Positions 40,453 through 50,773 of a stretch of DNA of 64,000 nt are shown here, one piece after another. The stretch covers positions 62,001 to 126,000 of the forward strand of contig NZ_FRAB01000002.1 of the NCBI RefSeq assembly GCF_900142195.1, given 5' to 3'. The notes under the pieces are model-generated. The model was given only the letters and a program-made list of their open reading frames with translations, searched no databases and had not been told where the DNA came from. Origin of the DNA: Paraburkholderia terricola. GTDB taxonomy: Bacteria; Pseudomonadota; Gammaproteobacteria; Burkholderiales; Burkholderiaceae. The translations under genes were made by a program, and so were the position numbers. Numbering within the stretch: position 1 is the stretch's first letter; every line of letters starts with the position of its first letter.

Positions 40453-41649
40453 TTGTTGAATTCCTTGCTTGATTTCCTTGCCCACGGTCTGCTGCGCTTT
40501 TCCTGGTGGCAACTCGTGGTGTACACACTCGTCGTGACGCACATCACGATCATTGGCGTGACGGTCTATCTGCATCGCTGCCAGGCGCACCGCGCGCTGG
40601 AGTTGCATCCGGTCGTCAGTCATTTTTTCCGCTTCTGGCTGTGGATGACCACGGGCATGCTGACCGGCCAGTGGGCCGCGATTCACCGTAAGCACCACGC
40701 CAAGTGCGAGACCGAAGAAGATCCGCACAGCCCGCAAACGCGCGGCATCTGGAAGGTGCTGCTCGAAGGCGCGGAGTTGTACCGCACTGAAGCGAAGAAC
40801 GAAGAAACGATGCGCAAGTTCAGTCACGGCACGCCGAACGACTGGATGGAGCGCAACGTGTACACGAAGTACCCGATTCTCGGCGTGAGCCTGATGATGG
40901 TGCTGAACGTCGGACTGTTCGGCGTTGTCGGGCTGACGATCTGGGCCGTGCAGATGGTGTGGATCCCGTTCTGGGCAGCTGGCGTGGTCAACGGTCTCGC
41001 GCACTTCTGGGGCTACCGCAATTTCAACTCCTCGGATGCCAGCACCAACATCTTTCCGTGGGGCATCATCATCGGCGGTGAGGAACTGCATAACAATCAC
41101 CATACGTATGCGACCTCGGCCAAGCTCTCGAACAAGTGGTACGAGTTCGATATCGGCTGGATGTACATCCGCATCATGTCGGCGTTTCGCCTCGCTAAGG
41201 TGAAGAAGATCGCGCCTACGCCGCGTCTGACCACCGGCAAAATGGTGCTCGACCAGGATACCCTGCAAGCCGTGCTGGCAAATCGCTATGAAGTGATGGC
41301 GCGTTACGGCAAGGCGCTCAAGCGCGCTTATCGTCAGGAACTGGCGCATCTGAAGGAAGTGGGTGCGCGTGAGAAATACCAGTTGATGCGCGGTGCGCGT
41401 AGCTGGTTCCACAAGGAAGAAGCCGGTCTAGACGAACCGCAGAAGCGTCAGTTGCCGCAAATCTTCGCGAGTAGCCAGAAGCTCAAGACGTACATCGACA
41501 TGCGCAACGAACTTGCGGCAATGTGGGAGCGCTCGAATGCGTCGCGCGACCAATTGCTGGTGCAGTTGCAAGACTGGTGTCATCGCGCTGAACAAAGCGG
41601 CATTAAAGCGCTGCAAGAATTCGCCATGCGTCTGCGTCGCTATGCTTGA
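40453..41649 (+). CDS. Delta-9-type fatty acid desaturase
   Basis: The 398-residue membrane di-iron desaturase shows the three histidine boxes: HRCQAH, HRKHH and HNNHH, between hydrophobic segments. It introduces a cis double bond into acyl chains for membrane fluidity. The C-terminal 130 residues form a long charged helical extension beyond the catalytic core. Translation probably begins at TTG 40453 (a second TTG follows); AGGT at 40441 is the only ribosome-site candidate. A strong terminator follows. Confidence 0.93.
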   Translation: MLNSLLDFLAHGLLRFSWWQLVVYTLVVTHITIIGVTVYLHRCQAHRALELHPVVSHFFRFWLWMTTGMLTGQWAAIHRKHHAKCETEEDPHSPQTRGIWKVLLEGAELYRTEAKNEETMRKFSHGTPNDWMERNVYTKYPILGVSLMMVLNVGLFGVVGLTIWAVQMVWIPFWAAGVVNGLAHFWGYRNFNSSDASTNIFPWGIIIGGEELHNNHHTYATSAKLSNKWYEFDIGWMYIRIMSAFRLAKVKKIAPTPRLTTGKMVLDQDTLQAVLANRYEVMARYGKALKRAYRQELAHLKEVGAREKYQLMRGARSWFHKEEAGLDEPQKRQLPQIFASSQKLKTYIDMRNELAAMWERSNASRDQLLVQLQDWCHRAEQSGIKALQEFAMRLRRYA

Positions 41650-41680
41650 TCCCGAAATCCATTAAAATTTCGTTACGTCA

Positions 41681-41706
41681 CAAAACCCCGCGTTGGCGGG
41701 GTTTTG
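41681..41706 (+). terminator. Rho-independent terminator of the desaturase gene
   Basis: CAAAACCCCGC and GCGGGGTTTTG pair around a 4-base loop, followed by CTTTTT. Confidence 0.93.
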
Positions 41707-41779
41707 CTTTTTGGGCTGCGGAAACCGCAACGACGTACGATTGACAGTCCGCAGCGGCAGAGCGAGGGCAGAGGAGATC

Positions 41780-42919
41780 ATGGATCAGCAGGCGATCAGG
41801 ACCGTCGAATACGACCGGCCACAGGCGCAGGGCACTACCTGCGGAATCGGGCAGGCGTGGGCGAAGGTGCCCGACATGCCGTCGGCGGAACAGAAGGTGG
41901 CGTTGAAGGCGCGCATTCGCGCATTGCTCGAGCGCGAGAAAGCCGTGCTCGTCGCCCATTACTACGTTGACGCGGAACTGCAGGAACTTGCCGACGAAAC
42001 CGGCGGCTGCGTGGCCGATTCGCTCGAAATGGCGCGCTTCGGCCGTGATCACGAGGCACAAACGCTGGTGGTCGCGGGCGTGCGCTTCATGGGCGAGACC
42101 GCCAAAATCCTCAGCCCGGACAAGCGCATTCTGATGCCGGATCTCGACGCGACGTGTTCGCTCGATCTCGGTTGTCCGGTGGATGAATTCTCGGCGTTCT
42201 GCGACGCGCACCCGAATCGCACGGTGGTCGTGTATGCGAACACAAGCGCGGCGGTCAAGGCGCGCGCGGACTGGATGGTGACGTCGTCGATCGGATTGGA
42301 GATCGTCGCCGATCTGCATGCGCGTGGCGAAAAGATCATTTGGGCGCCGGATCGGCACCTCGGCAGCTATATCCAGAACAAAACCGGTGCCGACATGCTG
42401 TTGTGGCAGGGCTCCTGTCTCGTTCACGATGAATTCAAGGGCATCGAACTGGATCTGCTGCGCGCTGAATATCCGGGCGCGAAAGTGCTGGTGCATCCGG
42501 AGTCGCCGGCTAATGTAGTCGCGCAAGCGGACGTGGTCGGTTCGACCACGCAACTGATCGACGCCGCTCAAAAGCTCGACGCGACGCATTTCATCGTGGC
42601 AACCGATCTCGGCATTCTGCACAAGATGCAGCTCGCCGCGCCGGGCAAGGTCTTGATTGCCGCGCCGACGGCGGGCAACAGCGCAACGTGCAAGAGTTGC
42701 GCGCATTGTCCCTGGATGGCCATGAACGGCCTCGCGAACCTGGCCGAGGTGCTCGAGCGCGGTCATAACGAAATTTTCGTCGACCGTGCGATTGGCGAGC
42801 GGGCGCGTCTGCCGATCGACCGGATGCTGGATTTCGCGGCGCGTCACAAGAAACGCGTGCAGGCAAGCGGCGATCTCGCGCGGGACGCACAACTTTATTC
42901 GAACGTGGGAGCAGCGTAA
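41780..42919 (+). CDS. nadA: Quinolinate synthase
   Basis: The 379-residue [4Fe-4S] enzyme condenses iminoaspartate with dihydroxyacetone phosphate to quinolinate. Cluster cysteines are visible in [21 protein letters not shown] and the C-terminal [16 protein letters not shown] 41780 is preceded by GAGGAGATC. Its stop overlaps the nadC ATG (TAATG). The frame is open upstream through the desaturase terminator, which supports this start. Confidence 0.96.
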   Translation: MDQQAIRTVEYDRPQAQGTTCGIGQAWAKVPDMPSAEQKVALKARIRALLEREKAVLVAHYYVDAELQELADETGGCVADSLEMARFGRDHEAQTLVVAGVRFMGETAKILSPDKRILMPDLDATCSLDLGCPVDEFSAFCDAHPNRTVVVYANTSAAVKARADWMVTSSIGLEIVADLHARGEKIIWAPDRHLGSYIQNKTGADMLLWQGSCLVHDEFKGIELDLLRAEYPGAKVLVHPESPANVVAQADVVGSTTQLIDAAQKLDATHFIVATDLGILHKMQLAAPGKVLIAAPTAGNSATCKSCAHCPWMAMNGLANLAEVLERGHNEIFVDRAIGERARLPIDRMLDFAARHKKRVQASGDLARDAQLYSNVGAA

Positions 42920-43818
42920 TGGGGGCGATGGAGCGCAATCCGACCGATGCGGTGTCGCCGCTGTTCGCTGACATTCACGCCCAGTACGGTGCCGCGTTCG
43001 ATGCTGCGTTGGCTCGCAATGTTGCCGATGCGTTGATCGAAGACGTTGGCGCCGGCGACCAGACCGGTCGCCTTGTTCCCGCAGACGAAGTGCGCGATGC
43101 GCGCATTATTGTGCGCGAGGATGCGGTGCTGTGCGGCGTGCCCTGGTTCAACGCGGTGATGCACGAGGTCGATCCACGGATCGAGGTGCGGTGGCGGTAT
43201 CGCGAGGGCGATCGCATGATGTCGGACAGCACGGTTTGCGAACTGCGCGGTCCGGTGCGTGCATTGTTGACCGCTGAACGTAACGCGCTGAACTTCCTTC
43301 AACTGCTCTCAGGTGTGGCGAGCGTAACGCGCCGCTATGTGGACGCGATCGCGCATACGCGAACGCGCATTCTCGATACGCGCAAGACTTTGCCGGGCTT
43401 GCGGCTCGCGCAGAAATACGCTGTGCGCGTCGGCGGCGGCGCGAATCAACGGCTCGCGCTGTACGACGGCATTCTTATCAAGGAAAACCACATCGCCGCG
43501 GCGGGCGGTGTCGGCGCGGCGATGGATGCGGCGCTCGCTCTGAATGCGGGTGTGTCGATCCAGATAGAAGTCGAGACGATCGAGCAACTCGAAACCGCGC
43601 TGGCCCATCGTGCGCAATCCATTCTGCTGGACAATTTTTCGTTCGATGCGATGCGCGAAGCGGTCCGCATTACGGCGGGCAGAGCGGTGCTGGAAGTCTC
43701 GGGCGGCGTGAACTTCGAGACGGTGCGGACGATCGCCGAAACGGGCGTCGATCGTGTGTCGATCGGTGCGCTGACGAAAGACGTCCACGCAACGGATTAC
43801 TCGATGCGGATTGTCTAA
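42919..43818 (+). CDS. nadC: Nicotinate-nucleotide pyrophosphorylase (carboxylating)
   Basis: The 299-residue enzyme converts quinolinate and PRPP to nicotinate mononucleotide, the step after NadA. RILDTRKTLPGLRLAQKYAV and KENHIAAAGGV, and the barrel end VSGGVNFETV..GVDRVSIGALT, are characteristic. It is co-translated with nadA. Confidence 0.96.
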   Translation: MGAMERNPTDAVSPLFADIHAQYGAAFDAALARNVADALIEDVGAGDQTGRLVPADEVRDARIIVREDAVLCGVPWFNAVMHEVDPRIEVRWRYREGDRMMSDSTVCELRGPVRALLTAERNALNFLQLLSGVASVTRRYVDAIAHTRTRILDTRKTLPGLRLAQKYAVRVGGGANQRLALYDGILIKENHIAAAGGVGAAMDAALALNAGVSIQIEVETIEQLETALAHRAQSILLDNFSFDAMREAVRITAGRAVLEVSGGVNFETVRTIAETGVDRVSIGALTKDVHATDYSMRIV

Positions 43819-43850
43819 CGCGCGTCGCCGAAGCGACCGTATCCACCGAT

Positions 43851-43888
43851 AAAAGGCCGTCGCCGGTTAAAACCAGCGGTGGCCTTTT
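43851..43888. terminator. Shared terminator between convergent nadC and nadB
   Basis: AAAAGGCC and GGCCTTTT flank a partly paired 22-base interior. The symmetric A and T runs let it act in both directions between the nadC and nadB stops. Confidence 0.7.
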
Positions 43889-43907
43889 CATTTCGGGCTC
43901 GCATCGA

Positions 43908-45506
43908 TCACACGTTGCGGTTGCGCACGTGTTCCGGCGAGAGAACCGTCGGCAGCGCTTTCGGCAAGGTCGCGGGCCAATCACGGCTGAAGTGCAGGCC
44001 GCGGCTCTCGCGCCGCGAACGTGCGCCGTCGACGATCAGCGACGCCACGTCGACCAGATTGCGCAGTTCGAGCAGATCGCGGCTTACCTTGAAGTTCGCG
44101 TAGTACTCGTGGATCTCGTCGCGCAGCAGCGCAAGCCGATGCCGGGCTCGCGCGAGCCGTTTGTCGGTACGCACGATGCCGACGTAATTCCACATCAGCC
44201 GGCGCAGTTCGTCCCAATTGTGCGCGACCACGACCTCCTCGTCCGGATCCGATACGCGGCTTTCGTCCCAGTCCGGCAGCGGCGCGTGGACGGCTGCACA
44301 GAAGCCTTCTTCCTCGATGGCCTGCGCGGCGGAGCGTCCGATCACGAGGCATTCGAGCAGCGAATTGCTGGCAAGCCGGTTTGCGCCGTGAAGGCCGGTG
44401 CACGAGGTTTCACCAACCGCGTAGAGGCCCGCCAGATCGGTGCGCCCCGCCAAATCGGTCACCACGCCGCCGCAGGTGTAGTGCGCGGCCGGCACGACGG
44501 GAATGGGCTCTTTGGTGATGTCGATGCCGAACTCCAGGCAGCGTGCCAGGATCGTTGGAAAATGTTCACGCAAGAATTCAGGCGGTTGATGGCTGATGTC
44601 GAGATACACGCAATCGATGCCGCGCTTCTTGATCTCGAAATCGATCGCGCGCGCGACGATGTCGCGCGGCGCGAGTTCGGCGCGTTCGTCGTGGTTCGGC
44701 ATGAAGCGCGTGCCGTCCGGCAGCTTCAGGATGCCGCCTTCGCCGCGCACCGCCTCGGAGATCAGGAACGACTTCGCGTATGGATGGAAGAGGCAGGTGG
44801 GGTGGAACTGGATGAACTCCATGTTCGCCACGCGGCAGCCGGCTCGCCATGCCATCGCAATGCCGTCGCCGGTCGCCGTATCGGGGTTGGTGGTGTAAAG
44901 GTAGACCTTGCCGGCGCCGCCGGTGGCGAGCACCGTGTGCGGCGCTTCAATCGTGACGGTGCGGCCGCTCTGCAGATCGAGTGCGTACAAGCCGTGGCAA
45001 CGGCGCCCCGGCAAGCCGAGCCGGTCCGACGTTATCAGGTCGATCGCGTAATGATCTTCGAGGAGCGTGATGTTCGGATGACGGCGCACACGCTCGCTGA
45101 GCGTGGCGACCACGGCGTGGCCGGTTGCGTCCGCGGCATGAATGATCCGGCGATGGCTATGGCCGCCCTCACGCGTCAGATGAAAGCCGAGTTCGGCGGC
45201 GTCGTCCTTGGTGAAGGGTACGCCTTGCCCGATCAGCCATTCGATCGCGGCACGCCCGTGCTCGACGATGAAGCGGGTCGCGGCTTCGTCGCACAGGCCG
45301 CCGCCGGCGATCAGCGTATCGCGCACATGGTTTTCGATGCTGTCCGCCGAATCCAGAACCGCGGCAATGCCGCCTTGCGCCCAGTCACTCGCGCCTTCGG
45401 TCATCGATCGCTTGGCGACCACCGCAACCCGCCGGGTTTGAGCGAGATTGAGCGCGACGCTCAACCCGGCCAAGCCGCTACCGACAATCGCCACATCGAA
45501 TTCCAT
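43908..45506 (-). CDS. nadB: L-aspartate oxidase
   Basis: The 532-residue flavoprotein oxidises aspartate to iminoaspartate for NadA. It has the FAD-binding [18 protein letters not shown], the active-site [16 protein letters not shown] region and [13 protein letters not shown] 45506 is chosen over an upstream GTG/ATG in frame because GGAG precedes it. It is convergent with nadA-nadC, so the pathway is split over two transcripts. Confidence 0.96.
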   Translation of the reverse strand: MEFDVAIVGSGLAGLSVALNLAQTRRVAVVAKRSMTEGASDWAQGGIAAVLDSADSIENHVRDTLIAGGGLCDEAATRFIVEHGRAAIEWLIGQGVPFTKDDAAELGFHLTREGGHSHRRIIHAADATGHAVVATLSERVRRHPNITLLEDHYAIDLITSDRLGLPGRRCHGLYALDLQSGRTVTIEAPHTVLATGGAGKVYLYTTNPDTATGDGIAMAWRAGCRVANMEFIQFHPTCLFHPYAKSFLISEAVRGEGGILKLPDGTRFMPNHDERAELAPRDIVARAIDFEIKKRGIDCVYLDISHQPPEFLREHFPTILARCLEFGIDITKEPIPVVPAAHYTCGGVVTDLAGRTDLAGLYAVGETSCTGLHGANRLASNSLLECLVIGRSAAQAIEEEGFCAAVHAPLPDWDESRVSDPDEEVVVAHNWDELRRLMWNYVGIVRTDKRLARARHRLALLRDEIHEYYANFKVSRDLLELRNLVDVASLIVDGARSRRESRGLHFSRDWPATLPKALPTVLSPEHVRNRNV

Positions 45507-45687
45507 GCCCACATCTCCGTCTTTCGTTTTGCCGTGACGGCGCGCCATTTGCTCGCCGCTAAAACGAGAAAGGATACGCGCCGCGACGGACTAGGGAAAG
45601 CTGGCCGAACAGGATAGGACCGTCTTGAGAGATGAGAGGGCTCGATGAACGGGTAAGCACCGCGCAATGCGACGGCGTGCCAAAAAC

Positions 45688-45718
45688 AAAAAAGCCCCGC
45701 ACGAATGCGAGGCTTTTT
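45688..45718 (-). terminator. Rho-independent terminator of rpmB-rpmG
   Basis: On the minus strand AAAAAGCCTCGC and GCGGGGCTTTTTT pair around a 6-base loop with one mismatch, followed by more T residues. Confidence 0.9.
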
Positions 45719-45753
45719 GCATGTCTTTGTCTTCGTCAGGCAGGAACCAAGGC

Positions 45754-45921
45754 TTACTTGATCTTGGTTTCCTTGTAGTCAACGTGCTTACGGATGACCG
45801 GATCAAATTTCTTGATCAGCATCTTTTCCGGCATGTTGCGTTTGTTCTTCGTCGTCGTGTAGAAGTGACCCGTGCCTGCGGTCGATTCCAGCTTGATCTT
45901 GTCGCGTGCGCCTTTCGCCAT
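45754..45921 (-). CDS. rpmG: 50S ribosomal protein L33
   Basis: This 55-residue large-subunit protein is of the zinc-free type: it lacks the CxxC pairs, and reads [20 protein letters not shown] then [19 protein letters not shown], cited in part. AAGGAG lies before ATG 45921. It is 10 bp after rpmB on the same strand. Confidence 0.97.
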   Translation of the reverse strand: MAKGARDKIKLESTAGTGHFYTTTKNKRNMPEKMLIKKFDPVIRKHVDYKETKIK

Positions 45922-45931
45922 GATTTACTCC

Positions 45932-46165
45932 TTAGGCTTCACCGCGTGCGCGCAGGTCTGCGAGCACAGCGTCGATACCGTTCTTGTCGATCAGGCGCAG
46001 GCCAGCGTTCGAAACGCGCAGACGCACCCAACGGTTTTCGCTTTCCACCCAAATGCGGCGGTTTTGCAGGTTCGGCAGGAACCGGCGCTTGGTTTTGTTA
46101 TTCGCGTGGGAAACGTTGTTGCCGCTCATCGGCGCTTTCCCAGTTACTTGGCATACGCGTGCCAT
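45932..46165 (-). CDS. rpmB: 50S ribosomal protein L28
   Basis: This 77-residue large-subunit protein begins [22 protein letters not shown] and carries the [17 protein letters not shown] core, cited in part. Like rpmG it is a standard rpmB-rpmG pair, under the promoter at 46318-46347. Confidence 0.97.
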   Translation of the reverse strand: MARVCQVTGKAPMSGNNVSHANNKTKRRFLPNLQNRRIWVESENRWVRLRVSNAGLRLIDKNGIDAVLADLRARGEA

Positions 46166-46317
46166 GAGAGCACTCCTAATACGCTAATTCTGAGTTCGAA
46201 CGCCGTGAAAGTTTCCTGAAAAGAGCCGCGCTGAAGTTTATTGAAACCGCAGTCGCTTTTCCTTTCTGGAACGCCTTGGTGGCTTCGGAACAGGGGGTTG
46301 GAAATAGGCAAACCGGA

Positions 46318-46347
46318 ATTCTAGCAGAAAAAAAGCCGCAAAATCAA
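46318..46347 (-). promoter_or_regulatory. Sigma70-type promoter of rpmB-rpmG
   Basis: On the minus strand TTGATT (46342-46347) and TAGAAT (46318-46323) are separated by 18 bp that include a T7 run. The predicted start near 46311 leaves a leader of about 145 bases before rpmB. Confidence 0.7.
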
Positions 46348-46404
46348 ACCTTATTTGGACTCCGCATACGGCGCAACGCCTTTCCGATCCGCGCTCAGGC
46401 CGTG

Positions 46405-47187
46405 TCACGGCCAGCCGGCGCGGGCGAACGAGTAGGTGCTATCCGCGCCGATCACCAGATGATCGACCAGTTGCACGTCGATCAACGCAAGGGCGTCGCG
46501 CAGCGTGTGCGTCAGGCTGCAGTCGCTCGCGCTCGGCTGAACCGCGCCGGACGGGTGATTATGCGCGACGATCAGGCTGGCGGCATTCAGATTCAGCGCC
46601 CGTCGCACGATCTCGCGCGGATATACCGCCATGCGCGTAAGCGTGCCCTGCGCGCTTTCCTCGCAACGAATCAGCCGATGCCGGGCGTCGAGAAAGAGCG
46701 ACACGAAAACTTCCTGTTGCCGACCGCCGATCAGCAGCCGCAGGTAGTTTTCCACGGCTTCGGGCGAGTTCATCAGCGAGCGCTTGCGCATTTTATCGAC
46801 CAGCGAGCGCCGCGCCATTTCCATGATGGCGAGTAATTGCGCTTTTTTCGCAGGCCCGATGCCGCGCAGGCCGTCGAAGTCCGCATACGTCGCGTCGAGC
46901 ATCGCACGCAGCGAGCCGAACCGGTCGAGCAAGGCACCCGCGACGCTGAATACGTCGTGGCCCGGCAAGCCCGCACCCAGCACCAGTACGATCATTTCCG
47001 TATCCGATAGCACGCCAGGCCCTTGCTCGATCAGCCGCTCGCGCGGCATGTCGTTCTTGTGCCATTTGCCTCGCAGGAGCGCCGGCGACGAGCGCGCGGC
47101 GGACTCCGGTGAACACACACGAGCGTCCGGCTCCGGCGAGGCCGATTCCAGCGTCGTTTTATCAATCGTGCAGGCGTGATCGGCCAT
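46405..47187 (-). CDS. radC: RadC family JAB-domain protein
   Basis: The 260-residue protein has a helix-hairpin-helix-like N-terminal part (about 70-105, [16 protein letters not shown]) and a C-terminal JAB/MPN domain with the metal motif AHNHPSG followed by Ser and Asp (SASDCS). Despite its name, a DNA-repair role is not established in the family. ATG 47187 is supported by GGAGG ten bases upstream. It is divergent from fkpB. Confidence 0.93.
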   Translation of the reverse strand: MADHACTIDKTTLESASPEPDARVCSPESAARSSPALLRGKWHKNDMPRERLIEQGPGVLSDTEMIVLVLGAGLPGHDVFSVAGALLDRFGSLRAMLDATYADFDGLRGIGPAKKAQLLAIMEMARRSLVDKMRKRSLMNSPEAVENYLRLLIGGRQQEVFVSLFLDARHRLIRCEESAQGTLTRMAVYPREIVRRALNLNAASLIVAHNHPSGAVQPSASDCSLTHTLRDALALIDVQLVDHLVIGADSTYSFARAGWP

Positions 47188-47388
47188 ATAAATAGAGTCC
47201 TCCGGTTTCGGGTTCGGCGCGGCGGGCGACGCCGCTGGCACCTCGCGGTGCGCGCGACGGCCGCAAGCCGCTGCACGCTATGTGGCTTACAATAAGCGCT
47301 TTGCGCACGGCACCCCGATGGTTTGCCACACGCGTCGCCTGCGCCCGCGGCGCACGCGTGCAGCGCGCTTCGACAGAGCGAGCATTGC

Positions 47389-47844
47389 ATGAGCATCATC
47401 GACATTTCCGAAGTGAAGCCCGGTTCCCACGTGACGCTTCATTACCGGCTTTCCCTTGCCGATGGCGCCGAAGTCATCAATACGTTTACCGACAAACCCG
47501 CCACGCTTCTGCTCGGTGCGGGTCAATTGGCGCCGCCGCTGGAAGATATTCTGCTAGGTTTGAAGGTGGGCCACCATTCGACCTTTCAGCTAGCGCCAGC
47601 TCAGGCGTTCGGTCCCCGCAATCCCGAACTGATTCAGCGCGTCTCGCTGGCCACGCTGCGCGAAAACAGCATGATCGGCGAGGATTTTTCGCCAGGCGAC
47701 CTGGTCGAATTCAACGCGCCGGGCGGCGGCCGTTACGCCGGCGTTCTGAAGGAAGTCGGCGAAACGTCGGCCCTGTTCGATTTCAACCACCCGCTTGCCG
47801 GCCAGGCGCTGGCGTTTGAAGTGAAAATCATCGGGATTTTGTGA
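47389..47844 (+). CDS. fkpB: FKBP-type peptidyl-prolyl isomerase, SlpA/FkpB-like
   Basis: The 151-residue cytoplasmic protein is a SlyD-like FKBP with inserted flap: [35 protein letters not shown] and [13 protein letters not shown]. It isomerises prolyl bonds and acts as a chaperone. It sits directly before ispH, as in E. coli; the stop overlaps a possible GTG start of ispH. Confidence 0.93.
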   Translation: MSIIDISEVKPGSHVTLHYRLSLADGAEVINTFTDKPATLLLGAGQLAPPLEDILLGLKVGHHSTFQLAPAQAFGPRNPELIQRVSLATLRENSMIGEDFSPGDLVEFNAPGGGRYAGVLKEVGETSALFDFNHPLAGQALAFEVKIIGIL

Positions 47845-47846
47845 AC

Positions 47847-48806
47847 ATGAGCATCACGGATACGACTCTTGCCGAAACCGAGATCCTGCTGGCGCAGCCG
47901 CGCGGGTTCTGTGCCGGCGTCGATCGGGCGATCGAGATCGTGGAGCGGGCCATCAAGCTGCACGGCTCGCCGATCTATGTACGCCACGAAATCGTCCACA
48001 ACGCCTACGTCGTCGAGGATCTGCGCAAGAAGGGCGCGATCTTCATCGAGCGGCTCGAAGAGGTGCCGGCCGGCAATACGGTCATTTTCAGCGCGCACGG
48101 CGTCTCCAAGGCCGTGCGTTCGGAAGCCGAGTCGCGCGGGCTGCGTGTCTACGACGCCACCTGTCCGCTCGTGACCAAGGTGCATATCGAGGTCGCGAAG
48201 ATGCGCCAGGACGGCTTCGACATCGTCATGATCGGCCACAAGGGCCACCCCGAGGTGGAAGGCACGATGGGGCAGGCCGGCGAGGGCATGCATCTGGTCG
48301 AGGACATTGAAGATGTGCAGGCTTTGCAACTGGCCGATCCCGAGCGGATCGCGTTCGTCACGCAAACCACTTTGTCGGTCGACGACGCAGCGGAAATCAT
48401 CGGCGCATTGAAAGCCAAATACCCGTCGATCCGCGAGCCCAAGAAACAGGACATCTGCTACGCCACGCAAAACCGCCAGGACGCGGTGAAGTTCATGGCG
48501 CCGCAGTGCGACGTCGTGATCGTGGTCGGCAGCCCGAACAGTTCCAACTCCAACCGGCTGCGCGAACTTGCCGAAAAGCTCGGGGTGCCCGCCTACATGG
48601 TGGATTCGCCGGACCAGATCGACCCGGTCTGGGTCGAGGGCAAGCGCCGGATCGGCGTGACGGCCGGCGCATCGGCGCCGGAAGTATTGGCGCAAGCGGT
48701 GATCGCCCGCTTGCGTGAACTCGGCGTGCGCAATGTGCGCGCGCTCGACGGTATCGAGGAAAACATCGCTTTTCCGCTGCCGCGCGGCTTGGGCTTGCCG
48801 GCCTAA
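47847..48806 (+). CDS. ispH: 4-hydroxy-3-methylbut-2-enyl diphosphate reductase
   Basis: The 319-residue [4Fe-4S] enzyme makes the final step of the MEP isoprenoid pathway. Cluster Cys residues are in [22 protein letters not shown] and GSPNSSNS is the substrate loop; a further Cys lies in [13 protein letters not shown] 47847 is given; a GTG at 47841 that overlaps the fkpB stop is an equal alternative. A terminator follows. Confidence 0.95.
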   Translation: MSITDTTLAETEILLAQPRGFCAGVDRAIEIVERAIKLHGSPIYVRHEIVHNAYVVEDLRKKGAIFIERLEEVPAGNTVIFSAHGVSKAVRSEAESRGLRVYDATCPLVTKVHIEVAKMRQDGFDIVMIGHKGHPEVEGTMGQAGEGMHLVEDIEDVQALQLADPERIAFVTQTTLSVDDAAEIIGALKAKYPSIREPKKQDICYATQNRQDAVKFMAPQCDVVIVVGSPNSSNSNRLRELAEKLGVPAYMVDSPDQIDPVWVEGKRRIGVTAGASAPEVLAQAVIARLRELGVRNVRALDGIEENIAFPLPRGLGLPA

Positions 48807-48830
48807 GAGCAAATATCTCCTCACAAGAAG

Positions 48831-48854
48831 CGCGCCCCAGGGCGCGTTTTTTTT
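48831..48854 (+). terminator. Rho-independent terminator of fkpB-ispH
   Basis: CGCGCCC and GGGCGCG pair tightly, followed by eight T residues. Confidence 0.9.
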
Positions 48855-49024
48855 CGCCGTCCGGTTCGCGCTGCGCCCAAAAGATAAAGTGCCGGATCGC
48901 GCCTTTCGCTCGTTTTTCGTGCGCTGGCGCGCAAATTTTTTTGAAATCCGACCCGAGTATTAGCGTGTTTCGCACGGTAGCGCCCCATTTAAACGACGTC
49001 GAAACCGCTACGCCGATTTTTGGC

Positions 49025-49039
49025 GCACTAAAATAGTGC
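49025..49039. promoter_or_regulatory. NtrC-like palindrome upstream of the liv operon
   Basis: GCACTA-AAA-TAGTGC is a perfect palindrome and fits the NtrC core GCAC-N7-GTGC. It lies 104 bp upstream of a sigma54-like element (49143-49157), the normal distance for an enhancer. NtrC binding is inferred. Confidence 0.45.
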
Positions 49040-49142
49040 GTCATTCTGAATGGGCGCAAAAACGTAATACCTAATGCGAGCCACGGCGGAATCGGGCGCT
49101 GAGCGAATCGGCCGCAACACTTGATGCCAGTGGGCGCGACGA

Positions 49143-49157
49143 TGGTGCAACTGATGC
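49143..49157 (+). promoter_or_regulatory. Weak sigma54-like (-24/-12) element
   Basis: TGG and TGC are spaced so that the invariant GG and GC stand 12 bases apart as in sigma54 promoters, but positions between match the TGGCACG-N4-TTGC consensus only partly. The same bases also form the palindrome GTGCA-ACTGA-TGCAC (49145-49159). Confidence 0.3.
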
Positions 49158-49250
49158 ACGAAAAACAGTCGCAACCCGGTTGCACCCATTGACGGATTCC
49201 GCTCTCAAAATAAGGTTGCAATGCAGGAAAACCCTGCCGGTTCAACAATA

Positions 49251-49278
49251 TTGCCCGTCGCAAAATTGGAGTTACAAT
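49251..49278 (+). promoter_or_regulatory. Sigma70-type promoter of livJ
   Basis: TTGCCC (49251-49256) and TACAAT (49273-49278) are separated by 16 bp. The predicted start near 49285 gives a leader of about 60 bases. A further palindrome, GCAACC-C-GGTTGC, lies upstream at 49171-49183. Confidence 0.55.
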
Positions 49279-49344
49279 GCGCGCGTTCTCAAGGCCTCCG
49301 GGTCCCGGACAATAGATTTTTGCAAGGCGCGGGAGACCTACTTA

Positions 49345-50544
49345 ATGCGAGTCAAGTTTGCTTACGCCGTGTCCATCGCGGCCGCGGTTGCGATGTTGAC
49401 CGCGTGCGGCAAGAAACAGGATGGCGAGGCGGGAGCGGGTGCATCGGCTGCGACGGCGGCAAGCGCACCGGTTAGTGAAGCGACGATCGTGAAGATCGGC
49501 CATGCGGCCCCATTGACGGGCGGCATCGCGCATCTTGGCAAGGACAATGAAAACGGCGCGCGCCTGGCGGTCGAGGAAATCAATACGCAGGGCTTGACGA
49601 TCGACGGCCGCAAGATCCAGTTGCAGCTCGACGCGCAAGACGATGCCGCGGATCCGAAAACGGGCACGGCGGTCGCACAGAAACTGGTCGACGATCACGT
49701 CGTGGCGGTGGTCGGGCATCTGAATTCGGGCGTGTCGATTCCGGCCTCGAAGATCTATAGCGATGCGAGCATCGTGCAGATCTCGCCGTCGTCGACGAAT
49801 CCGGCGTACACGCAGCAGGGTTTCAAGACGGCCTACCGGGTCGTCGCCACCGACGCACAACAAGGGCCGGCGCTCGCCAATTACGCCACGAAGGCGTTGA
49901 GCGCCAAACGCATCGCCGTAGTGGACGATGCGACCGCCTACGGTAAGGGGCTCGCGGACGAATTCGCGAAGACCGTGGAGGCGAGCGGAGCAAAGATCGT
50001 CGCGCGCGAAGCGACGAACGACCGGGCCACGGATTTCCGGGCCATCCTCACAAAGATCAAGAGTGTTCATCCGGACGTCATCATGTTCGGCGGCATGGAC
50101 GCGACGGGCGGGCCGTTTACGAAGCAGGCGGCGGCGCTCGGAATCAGGGCAAAAATCCTTGGCGGCGACGGCGTGTGTACCGACAAGGTGGGTGAGCTGG
50201 CGGGAACCGCCGTGCAAAACCTGGTCTGTTCGGAAGCGGGACTCGCGCTTTCGAAAATGGACAGGGGAGCGGACTTCGAAAAGAAGTACGTCGACCGCTT
50301 CCACACGCCGGTGCAGATTTACGCACCGTTCACGTACGACGCTGTGTATGTGATTGTCGATGCAATGAAGCGCGCTAATTCGATCGAGGCGCCCAAGGTG
50401 CTGGCTGCGATGCCGTCCACCGATTACACCGGGGTAATCGGCCACATCGCGTTCGACGACAAGGGTGATTTGAAAGAGGGCGCCATTACGCTTTACGACT
50501 TCAAGGACGGCAAGAAAGCGGTTCTCGACGTCGTGAAGATGTGA
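49345..50544 (+). CDS. livJ: Branched-chain amino acid ABC transporter, substrate-binding lipoprotein
   Basis: The 399-residue protein has a lipoprotein signal with lipobox LTAC (Cys21) and a family 4 Leu/Ile/Val-binding fold: KIGHAAPLTGGIAHLGKDNENGARLAVEEIN, cited in part, then VVGHLNSGVSIPAS and YGKGLADEFAKT. It captures branched-chain or related amino acids for the importer encoded downstream. GGGAGA lies before ATG 49345. A terminator separates it from livH, so its mRNA may be more abundant than the rest. Confidence 0.93.
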   Translation: MRVKFAYAVSIAAAVAMLTACGKKQDGEAGAGASAATAASAPVSEATIVKIGHAAPLTGGIAHLGKDNENGARLAVEEINTQGLTIDGRKIQLQLDAQDDAADPKTGTAVAQKLVDDHVVAVVGHLNSGVSIPASKIYSDASIVQISPSSTNPAYTQQGFKTAYRVVATDAQQGPALANYATKALSAKRIAVVDDATAYGKGLADEFAKTVEASGAKIVAREATNDRATDFRAILTKIKSVHPDVIMFGGMDATGGPFTKQAAALGIRAKILGGDGVCTDKVGELAGTAVQNLVCSEAGLALSKMDRGADFEKKYVDRFHTPVQIYAPFTYDAVYVIVDAMKRANSIEAPKVLAAMPSTDYTGVIGHIAFDDKGDLKEGAITLYDFKDGKKAVLDVVKM

Positions 50545-50563
50545 TGACGGGACGTTCAGCCTG

Positions 50564-50596
50564 ACGGCACCGAAACCACCCAACGGTGCCGTTTTT
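50564..50596 (+). terminator. Terminator inside the liv operon (livJ-livH)
   Basis: ACGGCACCG and CGGTGCCGT pair around an 11-base loop, followed by a T5 run, 20 bp after the livJ stop. Confidence 0.85.
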
Positions 50597-50773
50597 GCAT
50601 CCGCTCAAGGCGAGCCCGCGACCGCATCCCGGTCGTCAAGGCTAACCGGCGGCGGATAACCCTTACCGGTCTTTTACATCAGTACCCGCAGTGCCGTTGA
50701 GATTCCGTAACGCATCACCGCCCACCGGCTGATGAAGAACGCGAATCCGGCCGCACGGGCTAAGGAGCATTAA

